Of a stretch of DNA of 49,930 nt, positions 42,650 through 49,930 are shown in pieces (within the stretch, counting starts at the first letter, position 1; every line of letters begins with the position of its first letter). The notes beneath the pieces are model-generated. The model was not told the DNA's origin and did not search any database. It saw only the letters and a program-made list of their open reading frames with translations. The position numbers and the translations under genes are program-made. Source of the stretch: Defluviitaleaceae bacterium (GTDB taxonomy: Bacteria; Bacillota; Clostridia; Lachnospirales; WQUN01); the NCBI GenBank assembly GCA_009781765.1, contig WQVC01000006.1, positions 1-49,930 on the forward strand, read 5' to 3'.

Positions 42650-43843
42650 ATGTCAAAATTTTTTAAATCGCGTCTTGTGCGTTCGATTATGCCGTATTTT
42701 ATTTTGGGTATCTTTTTGATAGTGGCTTTTCGGGTAATCATGGGCATTGAATTTTTATCCGAACATTCGAAACATTTCCGGCATTTTTGGGGAGTTATAA
42801 CGCCGTTTTTAGCGGGCGGAATTATTGCCTATATTTTAAATTTGCCGTGCAGTGCGATTCAAAAATTGCTTTTGAAAATAGATAATCGTTTTGTTCAAAA
42901 GCGCAGCCGCGGGTTAAGCGTTTTGGCGACGGTTATAATCGTTGTCGTACTGATTATTTTTTCGGTGAACATGATTGCGCCGCGAGTTACCGAGAGCATA
43001 ACGGCCATTGTCACCGCGTTTGATGAGTACGAAGATACGGTTCGCGGATGGATTGAAACGGTTGACGGTTGGGATTTGCCCGACTTTATACCGGAAATCG
43101 ACGAGGATATGCTTATCGGAATTGCCACGGATTTTATCACCGACATCGACGTGGACAGCATTACCGCTTCAATTATGGCGGGAATCGGCGCGACGCTTCG
43201 AGGGGTTTTTAACACTATTTTGGCGATTATCGCCTCGATTTACTTCCTCATCGAAAAAGACCGCCTGAAGGAATATTTAAAACGCGGCATTTCCGCCCTT
43301 GTAACAGACAAAACAAATGACCTTGTTTTAAAATATTCCCGCAAATTGCATCATAACTTCCATATGTACATTTACACGCAAACCATCGACGGAATTATTC
43401 TCGGTTCGCTGATGATAGGGCTTTTGCTTATTTTCCGTTCGCCGCACGCATTGCTTTTGGGGCTGATTTTGGGCGTTGTGAATTATATTCCGTACTTCGG
43501 CTCGATTTTCGGCACAATTTTTGCGGTAATTGTGGTTGCATTTACGCAAAGCATACCGACCGCCGCGCTTGCCGCCGTTTTCATGTTCATCCTCCAACAA
43601 GTTGACGGAAACTTTATTCAGCCGAGGCTCATGGGAGGGTCGTTTTCGCTGAGTCCGCTGCTTGTAATAATATCCGTGACAATCGGTATGGCATACGGCG
43701 GAATGATGGGAATGCTTGTTGCCATCCCCATTGTCGCGATTTTGAAAGATATTTTAGATGAATATATCGAGCATCGCGAATATAAAAAATTAAACCCCGA
43801 GCCGTCGCTTACGGAAGATATTATGAACCGCGAAATCTATTAG
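42650..43843 (+). CDS. AI-2E family transporter (PerM-like, 397 aa)
   Basis: A multispan membrane protein of the AI-2E/PerM/YdiK family, some members of which export autoinducer-2 or act as Na+/H+ antiporters. Hydrophobic spans occur near residues 15-37, 42-63, 80-105 and, after a soluble loop (about 120-190), in a C-terminal group of four or five (for example LLLGLILGVVNYIPYFGSIF, a family signature). The ATG at 42650 has AAAGGAGGAG upstream; the frame extends back into the repeat element. Substrate not determinable. Confidence 0.88.
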   Translation: MSKFFKSRLVRSIMPYFILGIFLIVAFRVIMGIEFLSEHSKHFRHFWGVITPFLAGGIIAYILNLPCSAIQKLLLKIDNRFVQKRSRGLSVLATVIIVVVLIIFSVNMIAPRVTESITAIVTAFDEYEDTVRGWIETVDGWDLPDFIPEIDEDMLIGIATDFITDIDVDSITASIMAGIGATLRGVFNTILAIIASIYFLIEKDRLKEYLKRGISALVTDKTNDLVLKYSRKLHHNFHMYIYTQTIDGIILGSLMIGLLLIFRSPHALLLGLILGVVNYIPYFGSIFGTIFAVIVVAFTQSIPTAALAAVFMFILQQVDGNFIQPRLMGGSFSLSPLLVIISVTIGMAYGGMMGMLVAIPIVAILKDILDEYIEHREYKKLNPEPSLTEDIMNREIY

Positions 43844-43940
43844 AGCAATTTGATTTTGCGTTGTCCGAAAACGAGGCGGAAAATCGCGGGCTTCAGCGCG
43901 TTTTCCGACGAAGTTTGAGGCTACGCAAAACCAAGTTGCT
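43844..43940. repeat. AGCAA.TT-ended hairpin element, copy 1 (97 bp)
   Basis: Starts AGCAATTTGATTTTGCG and ends CGCAAAACCAAGTTGCT, imperfect inverted ends of about 18 bp. The central hairpin pairs GGAAAA(T)CGCG with CGCGTTTTCC around loop GGCTTCAG. It directly abuts the transporter's TAG stop. Confidence 0.87.
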
Positions 43941-43945
43941 ATAAC

Positions 43946-43986
43946 CGGAACGCCGGGGACATATATTTGCCGGCGACACGTTCCCT
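43946..43986 (+). repeat. Structured motif copy 6 (partial)
   Basis: GAACGCCGGGGACATATATT then GCGACACGTTCCC. It faces copy 7 in opposite orientation, forming a larger inverted repeat. Confidence 0.55.
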
Positions 43987-43993
43987 TCTTTTT

Positions 43994-44075
43994 TGAGCCG
44001 AAGCAATGCTTCACGGCTTCGAGGGAACGTGTCGCAATCGACACTTGCCCCCGGCGTTCATTGTGCGCTTGGCGC
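43994..44075 (-). repeat. Structured motif copy 7
   Basis: Read on the minus strand: GCGCCAAGCGCACAATGAAC, GCCGGGGGCAAGTGTCGATT, GCGACACGTTCCCTCGAAGC and then a second hairpin GAAGC/GCTTC. It matches the flagellar copies 2 and 4. Confidence 0.7.
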
Positions 44076-44080
44076 ACACA

Positions 44081-44110
44081 AAAAAATCGCGCGAATGTGC
44101 GCGATTTTTT
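44081..44110. terminator. Bidirectional terminator between the AI-2E-type gene and tsf
   Basis: A 12 bp stem AAAAAATCGCGC/GCGCGATTTTTT with a 6-base loop and T-tracts on both strands, placed between the convergent transporter and tsf genes. Confidence 0.8.
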
Positions 44111-44111
44111 T

Positions 44112-44172
44112 TGAGCCGAAACATGTTTCACGACTTCGAGGGAATGTGTCGCAATCGACACTTGCCCCGGCG
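44112..44172 (-). repeat. Structured motif copy 8
   Basis: Minus strand: AACGCCGGGGCAAGTGTCGA, TTGCGACACATTCCCTCGAA, GTCGTGAAACATGTTTCGGC. It abuts the tsf stop codon. Confidence 0.7.
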
Positions 44173-45105
44173 TTAGCCTTTCATGGCTTCTGCAACTTCT
44201 GCCGCGAAGTCCACTTCTTTTTTCTCGATGCCTTCGCCTTTTTCGTAGCGAGTGAAGTCGGCGATTTTCACATCTGCGCCGACGGATTTTAAATATGATG
44301 CGACGGTGTGTTCCGCATCTTTTACATATTCCTGGTCGAGCAGGCAAACTTCCTTGAGTCCTTTCGCAAGGCGACCTTCAACCATTTTTTCAATTACTTG
44401 GGCAGGTTTGGGTTTGTCAGCGGCTTCGTTTTCCTGCATGGCTTGTTTTGTGAGAATTTCTTTTTCGTTGGCGATATGCTCGGCGGGAACGTCGTCGCGT
44501 GAAACAAATTGCGGCGACATTGCGGCAATTTGCATACATACGTTACGTCCGGCCTCAAGCACCGCGTCGTTAATTTCGGGCGCGGAAACGAGAAGCATTG
44601 CGCCTACACGACCGCCGCCGTGGATATATTCGATAACAGCTTCGTTCGCGCCGTTTGCCGCGAAACGCGCAAAGCGACGAATGCCGATATTTTCGCCGAT
44701 TGTAGCAACTTTATTTGCCAAGGCTTCTTTAACGGTTTGCGTTGTGTCCGCAATCCATTTTTCTTCGACAAGTTCTTCGGGGGTTTTCGCGCCGGATGCA
44801 AGTACGTGATTTGCAACTTGCTGCACGAAGGTTACAAAATCTTCGTTTTTCGCAACGAAGTCGGTTTCGCTGTTTACTTCAACGAGTGCGCCGTTTTTGC
44901 GGTCGGACGTGACAGCCGCCGCAACAAGACCCTCTGCTGCAACACGTCCGGCTTTTTTCGCCGCCGCTGCAAGACCTTTTTCGCGCAAAATTTCGGATGC
45001 GCGTTTAACATCGCCGTTTGCTTCAACAAGGGCGTTTTTACACGCCGCCATGCCCGCACCGGTGAGTTCGCGCAATTCTTTTACCATTGATGCTGTAACT
45101 TGCAT
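44173..45105 (-). CDS. tsf: Translation elongation factor Ts (310 aa)
   Basis: Guanine-nucleotide exchange factor for EF-Tu. ASMVKELRELTGAGMAACKN opens the UBA-like domain; SETDFVAKNEDF is the family signature. The C-terminal ~50 residues (LLDQEYVKDAEHTVASYLK) close the protein. Length is usual. It starts in a TAATG overlap with rpsB and is co-transcribed with it. Confidence 0.97.
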   Translation of the reverse strand: MQVTASMVKELRELTGAGMAACKNALVEANGDVKRASEILREKGLAAAAKKAGRVAAEGLVAAAVTSDRKNGALVEVNSETDFVAKNEDFVTFVQQVANHVLASGAKTPEELVEEKWIADTTQTVKEALANKVATIGENIGIRRFARFAANGANEAVIEYIHGGGRVGAMLLVSAPEINDAVLEAGRNVCMQIAAMSPQFVSRDDVPAEHIANEKEILTKQAMQENEAADKPKPAQVIEKMVEGRLAKGLKEVCLLDQEYVKDAEHTVASYLKSVGADVKIADFTRYEKGEGIEKKEVDFAAEVAEAMKG

Positions 45106-45914
45106 TATGCGTTCACCTCGTTTTCTACGACTTCTTCAATTGATTGGGGTGCTTGCGGCGCGGATGCTGCCGCCGCTTGTGCCGGGGCTTCGAGGGCTTG
45201 CGCTGATGCTTCGAGGTCGTCGCCGGTTTGTTCGCCCTGACGCGCTTCGAGAACCGCGTCGGCAAGTTTGCCCGCGATGAGTTTAATCGCGCGGATTGCG
45301 TCGTCGTTGCCGGGGATTACGAAGTCGGCGTCGTCGGGGTCGCAGTTTGTGTCAACGATTGCAACAATGGGGATACCCAATGTGCGCGCTTCCTGAATTG
45401 CGATGCGCTCTTTGCGGGCGTCAACAATAAATAATACGTCCGGTACGCGCTTCATGTACTTTACGCCGCCGAGGTTGCGCTGAAGTTTTTCCATTTCGTG
45501 CTCAAGTTTTGCGACTTCTTTTTTCGGAAGCAATGCCATGCGTCCGTCTTCTTTCATGCGTTCGAGGTCTTTGAGACGCTGTACGCGAAGCTGCATCGTT
45601 TTGAAGTTTGTAAGCATTCCGCCGAGCCAACGCTCGTTTACGTAGTACATTCCGCAGCGAGTCGCTTCCTCTTTAATGGACTCTTGCGCCTGCTTTTTTG
45701 TGCCGACAAAAAGCATTTCGCCGCCGTCGGCGATGATTTCGCTCACGGCGCGGTATGCGTCGTCGATTTTACGCACGGTTTTTTGCAGGTCGATGATGTA
45801 AATTCCGTTACGTTCGGCGAAGATATATTCCGCCATTTTGGGATTCCAGCGTCTTGTTTGGTGACCGAAGTGTACACCCGCTTCAAGAAGCTGTTTCATT
45901 GAAATTACTGCCAT
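45105..45914 (-). CDS. rpsB: 30S ribosomal protein S2 (269 aa)
   Basis: [20 protein letters not shown] and [20 protein letters not shown] are characteristic of S2. The C-terminus is extended by a ~30-residue Ala/Glu/Gln-rich tail. The ATG at 45914 has AGGAGG 7 bases upstream; the frame extends back to 46100 but that part overlaps the leader. The promoter is at 45985-46013. Ends in the TAATG overlap with tsf. Confidence 0.97.
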   Translation of the reverse strand: MAVISMKQLLEAGVHFGHQTRRWNPKMAEYIFAERNGIYIIDLQKTVRKIDDAYRAVSEIIADGGEMLFVGTKKQAQESIKEEATRCGMYYVNERWLGGMLTNFKTMQLRVQRLKDLERMKEDGRMALLPKKEVAKLEHEMEKLQRNLGGVKYMKRVPDVLFIVDARKERIAIQEARTLGIPIVAIVDTNCDPDDADFVIPGNDDAIRAIKLIAGKLADAVLEARQGEQTGDDLEASAQALEAPAQAAAASAPQAPQSIEEVVENEVNA

Positions 45915-45984
45915 TTTGGCACCTCCTGTTGTTTTCCTCCGCAGCGAGGGTTTCGCCGCGTGTGTTGTTGTCTGCAACCTTGAA

Positions 45985-46013
45985 ATGGTAGCGTTTTTTG
46001 CAAGGGTTGTCAA
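45985..46013 (-). promoter_or_regulatory. Sigma-A-like promoter for rpsB-tsf
   Basis: On the minus strand, consensus TTGACA (46008-46013), a 17 bp spacer and TACCAT (45985-45990), with about 70 bp of leader. The TGA stop of the upstream WG-repeat gene lies inside the TTGACA box. The leader could carry S2 autoregulation, but I see no clear known structure. Confidence 0.7.
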
Positions 46014-48079
46014 GGAAGTTTCTCCAAATCCAACTGTATAAACCCCAACCTGCGATTGTGTTCTGTCATAAGAATGCCGAGGTCGCAGTGTTCCCGCCAA
46101 TCAACCCAATCGAACGGGATTTCCGGCGGAATTGCCCATGTGCCGTCGGGATTCAGAAATCCCCATCTGCCGCCGATTATTTCGATGTACGCGCCTTCCT
46201 GCATTCCGAGAGCCCAATCCCATCGCCCGCCGATATTTACGCGCCGGAGTTCGTTGCTGCCCCAAGTGTTGATATAATCATGTTCGAGGGGAAGAATTAT
46301 TTCGCCGTGTCGGTTCATCAGCCCCCACTGCGCACGAAACGGCGGTCGCCAACGATGTCCGAAGGGAGGACCGCCAAACGCTACGGCGGCTATACCCGGC
46401 GAAAAAGACGAAACGCCGTCATATATCGGCGGGGCAATTTCGCGCCCCCGCATATCGACGATTTTCCATTTTCCGTACAGGTATTCGCCGCCGTCGTCGC
46501 ATTCTCGCCACTCACCCTCCGGCATTACCGCAACCAAGTATTCACAAAGAATATTCACCCAAGTATGTACAGGCTCTAAAATAATCCGTCCCGTTTCGGA
46601 ATCAGCCAAGCCGAAACGCCTGTTGTCGCCTTCGTTTTCACCGATAACGCGCACCGGGGAAGCGGGACGTTCAGCACGTTGTTGCAGAAAGAACTCTCCC
46701 GTCGGAGGAAATTCCGCAAGGATTCGCTCTCTTGCGCGACTGTAATCGTATTCAAAAGGGACGAGAATATTTCCGGCCAAGTCAATTGCGTCCCACTGCC
46801 GATTTTCCCAATCGTAATCATCGCCTATTCTCGCGAGGATTCTATCGTTACCAACGCGAGAGGCATGATTAAAAATCGGTTCGATTATCAAACGCCAATT
46901 TGTTCCGTAAGCGGGAATATCCGCAGTGCGGGTTGAAAGCCCCGAAAACTCCGACGCCGCATTGCGTGTAAAAACATCAAGAATACCGTACCTGCCGTTG
47001 TAACGGGCAAAAACGGTGTTGTCGTCTATGTTGAGTATGCGGTCGAAGGCAAACGGGATAACGATTTCGCCGCTGTGGTCAATTATGCCGTATTTGCCGT
47101 CGTAAAGCGCGATTGCAATGCTGTTGTTCAGAATATGAATGCGGTCGAAAATAAACGGCGCAGAAGTATCGCCGGATTTGTCGATAAGCCCCCATTTGCC
47201 GTTTTGCCGCATTGCGATTGTGTTGAAATTTTCGTGAGTCACGCCCCAATTTTCCAACGGTACAAATCCGCCGTCGAAAATAAAATCCGTGACAAATTCG
47301 CCGTTGTACATAACGGCAAATTCATCCGAGAATGCTTCCGGGGTCAGACGCCACGGATAATGCCCGTATATTTCTCTGAATCCGGTATCCCAATACGAAT
47401 ACCGGCGCAGGCTTGAGTCCACGCGCCGAATGTAATGCAGGTTATCGGTAATGTTCCACCCGAATCGCTCGAATCTTTTGTCAAACGGATGAACGCCGGA
47501 TATATAATCCATCCCGAAATAATGCGCGGGTTCTCCGAATAAATTGCGCTCGCGGTCGTATACGAACCGAACTGTCGGCGGCCCGCAATGCCCGGCGTGA
47601 GAATTTTCCGTTAAGTGTCCCGTTTCACGGTCGATTTCCCGTCCGCTGAGGTCGCCGTCAAGGAACATGCCGCAGATGCAAAGATGAATATGCTCGAACT
47701 CCAATGTCGGCGGTACGCGCCAAACAAACCCCGCTTCGCACAAATGAAGAACCTGCGCGTATGGGGTGTTGTCGGTTGGTGCGTTGCCGTCAGATTCGGG
47801 GTTTTCATCCGGTGCTGATGTCGAATCTGATTCGGACGGTAACTCGTCGTCGGATATTGAATCGGGTTCGGGCGGCTCTCCGGCAGATGCAGATTCATAC
47901 GACGATTCGACGGCAGGTGTCGATTCGGTCGATGGCTCTCCCGCAAACCCCGACTCCGGCGACTCTTCCGAGATACCGGGGATTTCCGGCGGGGCGTCCG
48001 ATTCAATTTCGACGCGGCTTCCGCAAGCCATGAGAAAAATTGCAATCGCTGCGATTGTCGCGGCAAATATTTTTTTCAT
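46010..48079 (-). CDS. WG-repeat lipoprotein (689 aa)
   Basis: [20 protein letters not shown] is a lipoprotein signal with lipobox LMAC. Residues about 22-105 form a Ser/Glu/Pro/Asp-rich linker suited to crossing the wall. The rest contains many WG-type beta repeats with K(W/Y)G(L/I)(I/L)D motifs: [54 protein letters not shown] and [11 protein letters not shown]. Such proteins are usually surface exposed and of unknown binding function. Extended -10 at 48118-48126. Confidence 0.85.
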   Translation of the reverse strand: MKKIFAATIAAIAIFLMACGSRVEIESDAPPEIPGISEESPESGFAGEPSTESTPAVESSYESASAGEPPEPDSISDDELPSESDSTSAPDENPESDGNAPTDNTPYAQVLHLCEAGFVWRVPPTLEFEHIHLCICGMFLDGDLSGREIDRETGHLTENSHAGHCGPPTVRFVYDRERNLFGEPAHYFGMDYISGVHPFDKRFERFGWNITDNLHYIRRVDSSLRRYSYWDTGFREIYGHYPWRLTPEAFSDEFAVMYNGEFVTDFIFDGGFVPLENWGVTHENFNTIAMRQNGKWGLIDKSGDTSAPFIFDRIHILNNSIAIALYDGKYGIIDHSGEIVIPFAFDRILNIDDNTVFARYNGRYGILDVFTRNAASEFSGLSTRTADIPAYGTNWRLIIEPIFNHASRVGNDRILARIGDDYDWENRQWDAIDLAGNILVPFEYDYSRARERILAEFPPTGEFFLQQRAERPASPVRVIGENEGDNRRFGLADSETGRIILEPVHTWVNILCEYLVAVMPEGEWRECDDGGEYLYGKWKIVDMRGREIAPPIYDGVSSFSPGIAAVAFGGPPFGHRWRPPFRAQWGLMNRHGEIILPLEHDYINTWGSNELRRVNIGGRWDWALGMQEGAYIEIIGGRWGFLNPDGTWAIPPEIPFDWVDWREHCDLGILMTEHNRRLGFIQLDLEKLP

Positions 48080-48117
48080 TTCACCAATCCCCGATACAAT
48101 AATATTTACACACAGAC

Positions 48118-48126
48118 ATTATAGCA
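48118..48126 (-). promoter_or_regulatory. Extended -10 promoter for the WG-repeat gene
   Basis: Minus-strand TGCTATAAT, an extended -10 with perfect TATAAT, 39 bp upstream of the ATG. No good -35 is seen, as is common for extended -10 promoters. Confidence 0.5.
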
Positions 48127-48180
48127 CTTGCGACCTCTGAAAACCTGACTTTTCGCATATGTTGCTTCTCAGAAACCGAC

Positions 48181-48245
48181 AGACCTGTCCTGAACCTGTA
48201 ATTCGGCAAGCCGCGCCACCCCTCGCCGAAAATTTTGAAGTTATC
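48181..48245. repeat. Chimeric repeat: fliK-leader arm joined to GACTTCTTGC element tail (copy 4)
   Basis: 48181-48203 reads AGACCTGTCCTGAACCTGTA ATT, the reverse complement of 23809-23832. It runs directly into TCGGCAAGCCGCGCC...GAAGTTAT, the right part of the 42484 element, without its terminal GCAAGAAGTC. Confidence 0.65.
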
Positions 48246-48318
48246 GCGAACGCACTGCTCGTCCGGGCTTCGTCGGAAGACGCGCGGAAGCCCGCGATTT
48301 CCTGACTCGCCTTCATGG
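48246..48318. repeat. Hairpin element related to the AGCAA.TT family, copy L1
   Basis: On the minus strand it contains AAATCGCGGGCTTCCGCGCG then CTTCCGACGAAG, the same loop GGCTTCNG and flank CCGACGAAG as the elements at 43844 and 49681. Outer arms differ (GCGAACGCACT at one edge, GCGAGTC at the other). A second copy starts at 49852. Confidence 0.65.
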
Positions 48319-48372
48319 TTCTCAAAGGCGTTCCGGCTACCGATAGGTTTCGGACGTCCCGCCGATTGACAG

Positions 48373-48496
48373 CAAAAATCGCGCATTCGCGCGATTTTCG
48401 TTAAAGTTTTTGCCCCGCTTTTAAAGGTCGAAGCGAGCGTTTCCCGCGCCACCCTTCAAAAAGCGGAATGGGGGCGTGGGGGGCAAAGCCCCCACA
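48373..48496. repeat. Hairpin cassette F, with a split last hairpin
   Basis: AAAATCGCGC/GCGCGATTTT (48375-48398) is intact and GTGGGGG/CCCCCAC (48476-48495) closes the cassette. The CCCCGCTTTT/AAAAAGCGG pair is split by about 35 bp of foreign sequence (AAAGGTCGAAGCGAGCGTTT and on). Confidence 0.75.
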
Positions 48497-48514
48497 ATAC
48501 ATTACATATTTATT

Positions 48515-49333
48515 CTATCTCGCGCATTCACGGGTGAGAGCCGCCCATGTGAGCGGGCCGACAGCACCGTCGGGGTTGAGGCGTTGAAGGCGTTGGAACG
48601 TTGTTACGGCGCAGAATGTTGCAGGGCCGAAAGAGCCGTCTTCGACAAGCTGCCCGAGAGCAATTTCTCGTGTTGCAACGCGGTTTAAGCAGCGTTGGAA
48701 TTGACGTACGGATTCGCCGCGCATTCCTTGGCGCAAAACGATGCCCGGGTACGCCGGCATTGTTACGCTGCCGCCGCCTCCGCCGCCGCCCGAAAGCGGA
48801 AATGCCTGCCGAATGCTTTCGGCAATTGCGTTTGACACGGTGTTTACATTGAATCGTGCCATGTCTTGCGGGTTGTTTAAAAATGCGACTTCGAGAAGAA
48901 CGGCGGGCATTTGCGTAAGGCGCAAAATTCCGAAGGTGTCTTGCCCGTTTGCGTTTACGCTTGTGAAAACGCCGCGATTTCTGAATCCCAGCGCGGCAAG
49001 TCGCGTCAACATTGACGATGCGAGATTTCGTGCGGGGCCGTTGTCGCGAATGCTTACAAATGCTTCAGAGCCGGTAGCGGGAGTGCCTTCGTTGCTGTTA
49101 AAGTGTATTTCAACAAGCGCGTTTGCGCGTTGTTCGTTAGCGAGGTTTGCATCTTGTGTGATACTGCGGTTTACGTCGGTTGTACGGTTGTTGATAACAG
49201 TGTATCCCCACCCGCGCAATAAGGATGAAACGGCATTTGATACGCTCAAGTTGAAATCTTTTTCACGCAAACCGTTTGCCGTTGCACCCGAATCGCTGCC
49301 GCCGTGACCTGCATAAACGGCGATTGTTGCCAT
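48515..49333 (-). CDS. N-acetylmuramoyl-L-alanine amidase with peptidoglycan-binding domain (272 aa)
   Basis: Amidase_3 zinc hydrolase that cuts the muramoyl-L-alanine bond. Ligands and catalytic residues: His10 (YAGHGG), Glu24, His77 (VEIHFNS) and Glu148 (LLEVAFLNN). A Gly-rich linker (about 180-190) leads to a C-terminal PG_binding_1 domain (about 200-270, LRQGMRGESVRQFQRCLNR and DGSFGPATFCAVTTFQR). There is no signal peptide, as in prophage endolysins or mother-cell and spore lytic amidases. GAAAGGG precedes the ATG, 3 bp after the rhodanese stop. Confidence 0.92.
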   Translation of the reverse strand: MATIAVYAGHGGSDSGATANGLREKDFNLSVSNAVSSLLRGWGYTVINNRTTDVNRSITQDANLANEQRANALVEIHFNSNEGTPATGSEAFVSIRDNGPARNLASSMLTRLAALGFRNRGVFTSVNANGQDTFGILRLTQMPAVLLEVAFLNNPQDMARFNVNTVSNAIAESIRQAFPLSGGGGGGGSVTMPAYPGIVLRQGMRGESVRQFQRCLNRVATREIALGQLVEDGSFGPATFCAVTTFQRLQRLNPDGAVGPLTWAALTRECAR

Positions 49334-49336
49334 TAA

Positions 49337-49648
49337 CTACACCCTTTCATAAGGCCAAGCGTTTATTCCTCCAAAGTCCCAAACATTTGTGTATCCCAAA
49401 GATGCGAGTTCGTATGCGGCCTCGCGGCTTCGTATGCCGCTGTGACAGTACACCAAAATTTCCGCATCCTTGTTCGGGAGTATTTTTTCCGCCCGTTGAT
49501 TTACAAGATAATCGGGCAACAAAAGCGCGCCGGGAATTTTACCTGCGGCAAATTCTTCGGCGGTGCGCACGTCGAGGATTATTACATCGGGGACGGATTG
49601 CATTTTTTCATATGCTTCGAATGCAGTAATTCGCTTAAATCGGTTCAT
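49337..49648 (-). CDS. Single-domain rhodanese-like protein (103 aa)
   Basis: A rhodanese domain with active-site Cys68 in YCHSGIRS and ILDVRTAEEFAAGKIPGA. Such proteins transfer sulfane sulfur or bind related groups; the substrate is not determinable. I chose ATG 49648 (MNRFKRITAF) because GGGGGA lies about 8 bases upstream. It is followed after 3 bp by the amidase gene and is likely co-transcribed. Confidence 0.9.
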   Translation of the reverse strand: MNRFKRITAFEAYEKMQSVPDVIILDVRTAEEFAAGKIPGALLLPDYLVNQRAEKILPNKDAEILVYCHSGIRSREAAYELASLGYTNVWDFGGINAWPYERV

Positions 49649-49680
49649 AATTTTTCCCCCGTTTGACAAGTGAGCAATAG

Positions 49681-49776
49681 AGCAATTTGATTTTGCGTTG
49701 TCCGAAAACGAGGCGGGGAATGGGGGCTTCAGCCCATTTCCCGACGAAGTTTGAGGCTACGCAAAACCAAGTTGCT
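49681..49776. repeat. AGCAA.TT-ended hairpin element, copy 2 (96 bp)
   Basis: Same ends as the 43844 copy. The central hairpin pairs GGGGAATGGG (49715-49724) with CCCATTTCCC (49733-49742), one wobble, around the identical loop GGCTTCAG. An extra AGAGCAATTT/AAATTGCTCT inverted pair flanks it. Confidence 0.87.
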
Positions 49777-49851
49777 ACAAGAAATTGCTCTGTTATAGTG
49801 AAACAATACAAAAACGCTCTTGTTTCACCCCCAACCACTCGCACTTTTGTA

Positions 49852-49930
49852 GCGAACGCACTTGAGAAATCCGTTCAGGTTTCGTCGGAAAACGCGCAGA
49901 AGCCCGCGATTTCCCGACTCGCCTTCACGG
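49852..49930. repeat. Hairpin element related to the AGCAA.TT family, copy L2 (runs to window edge)
   Basis: GCGAACGCACTTGAGAAATC then TTTCGTCGGAAAACGCGCAG and AAGCCCGCGATTTCCCGACT, aligning with 48246-48318 including the GGCTTCNG loop on the minus strand. Confidence 0.65.

Noticed and set aside
43790-44347. 185-residue minus-strand open frame across tsf and the repeats
   Set aside because: It crosses the repeats, a terminator and tsf in the wrong frame. Its similarity to a frame at 49635-49844 comes only from the shared 97 bp element.
45915-46100. N-terminal extension of rpsB
   Set aside because: S2 starts at [13 protein letters not shown] with a strong AGGAGG; the extension reads through the promoter.
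6162-48496. CRISPR array
   Set aside because: The repeats are dispersed singly, differ in length and have no regular spacers or cas genes.
1-49930. tRNA or rRNA genes
   Set aside because: I saw no cloverleaf with a T-loop TTCRANY core in the right context and no rRNA-like stretch on either strand by eye.

Overview
The window looks like the chromosome of a motile, low-redundancy Gram-positive anaerobe of the Clostridia, most like Lachnospiraceae or a relative. The reasons are gene content and order: a flgB-to-fliP flagellar operon with fliY, an flbD/swrD homologue and a ylxF/motE-like gene in Firmicutes order; an NAD+-dependent DNA ligase of the KLDG type that I associate with Lachnospiraceae; strong GGAGG ribosome sites; and sigma-A-type promoters. 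A hemicellulose cluster (GH67 alpha-glucuronidase plus carbohydrate esterase under an AraC regulator) suggests a plant-fibre habitat such as a herbivore or termite gut. The genus is inference only.

Layout. 1-2700: the tail of an IS481-type transposase, then a minus-strand pair encoding a small membrane protein and a Sel1-repeat/HEXXH metalloprotease. 2700-3460: no convincing gene. 3463-11425 (plus): a large tubulin/FtsZ-fold protein, a CNNM/CorC CBS-domain membrane protein, an aconitase-family hydratase and an RseP site-2 protease. 11674-16291: the AraC regulator and the divergent GH67 and esterase genes. 16424-35168: one long flagellar and motility operon (basal body rod, MS ring, switch, export ATPase, hook, stator, CheY, FliO, FliP) driven by a clear sigma-A-like promoter at 16362-16391. 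It stops after fliP; fliQ, fliR, flhB and flhA are not here. A lipoprotein gene follows. 36131-42389 (minus): ispG, an aldo/keto reductase, ligA, a nucleotidyltransferase and an LCP protein. 42650-43843 (plus): an AI-2E/PerM-type transporter. 44173-49648 (minus): tsf, rpsB, a WG-repeat lipoprotein, an amidase and a rhodanese.

The most striking property is a dense population of small palindromic repeats. At least four families recur: (1) cassettes of 3-5 hairpins with GTTAAGAC-like ends; (2) a ~140 bp MITE-like element with GACTTCTTGC ends; (3) a ~97 bp element with AGCAA.TT ends whose central hairpin arms differ between copies yet still pair; (4) a ~50-80 bp structured motif (CCGGG.ACA ... 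CTCGAAGCCGG) that lies upstream of several hook genes inside the flagellar operon. Some copies are read as protein: one is inserted in frame in ligA, one lengthens the N-terminus of the hydratase, one lies in the N-terminus of the flagellar TIGR02530-type protein, and one forms the C-terminus of a lipoprotein. One supplies the ribosome binding site of a nucleotidyltransferase. This repeat network is the best candidate for undescribed biology here. I found no CRISPR array, tRNA, rRNA or intact mobile element.
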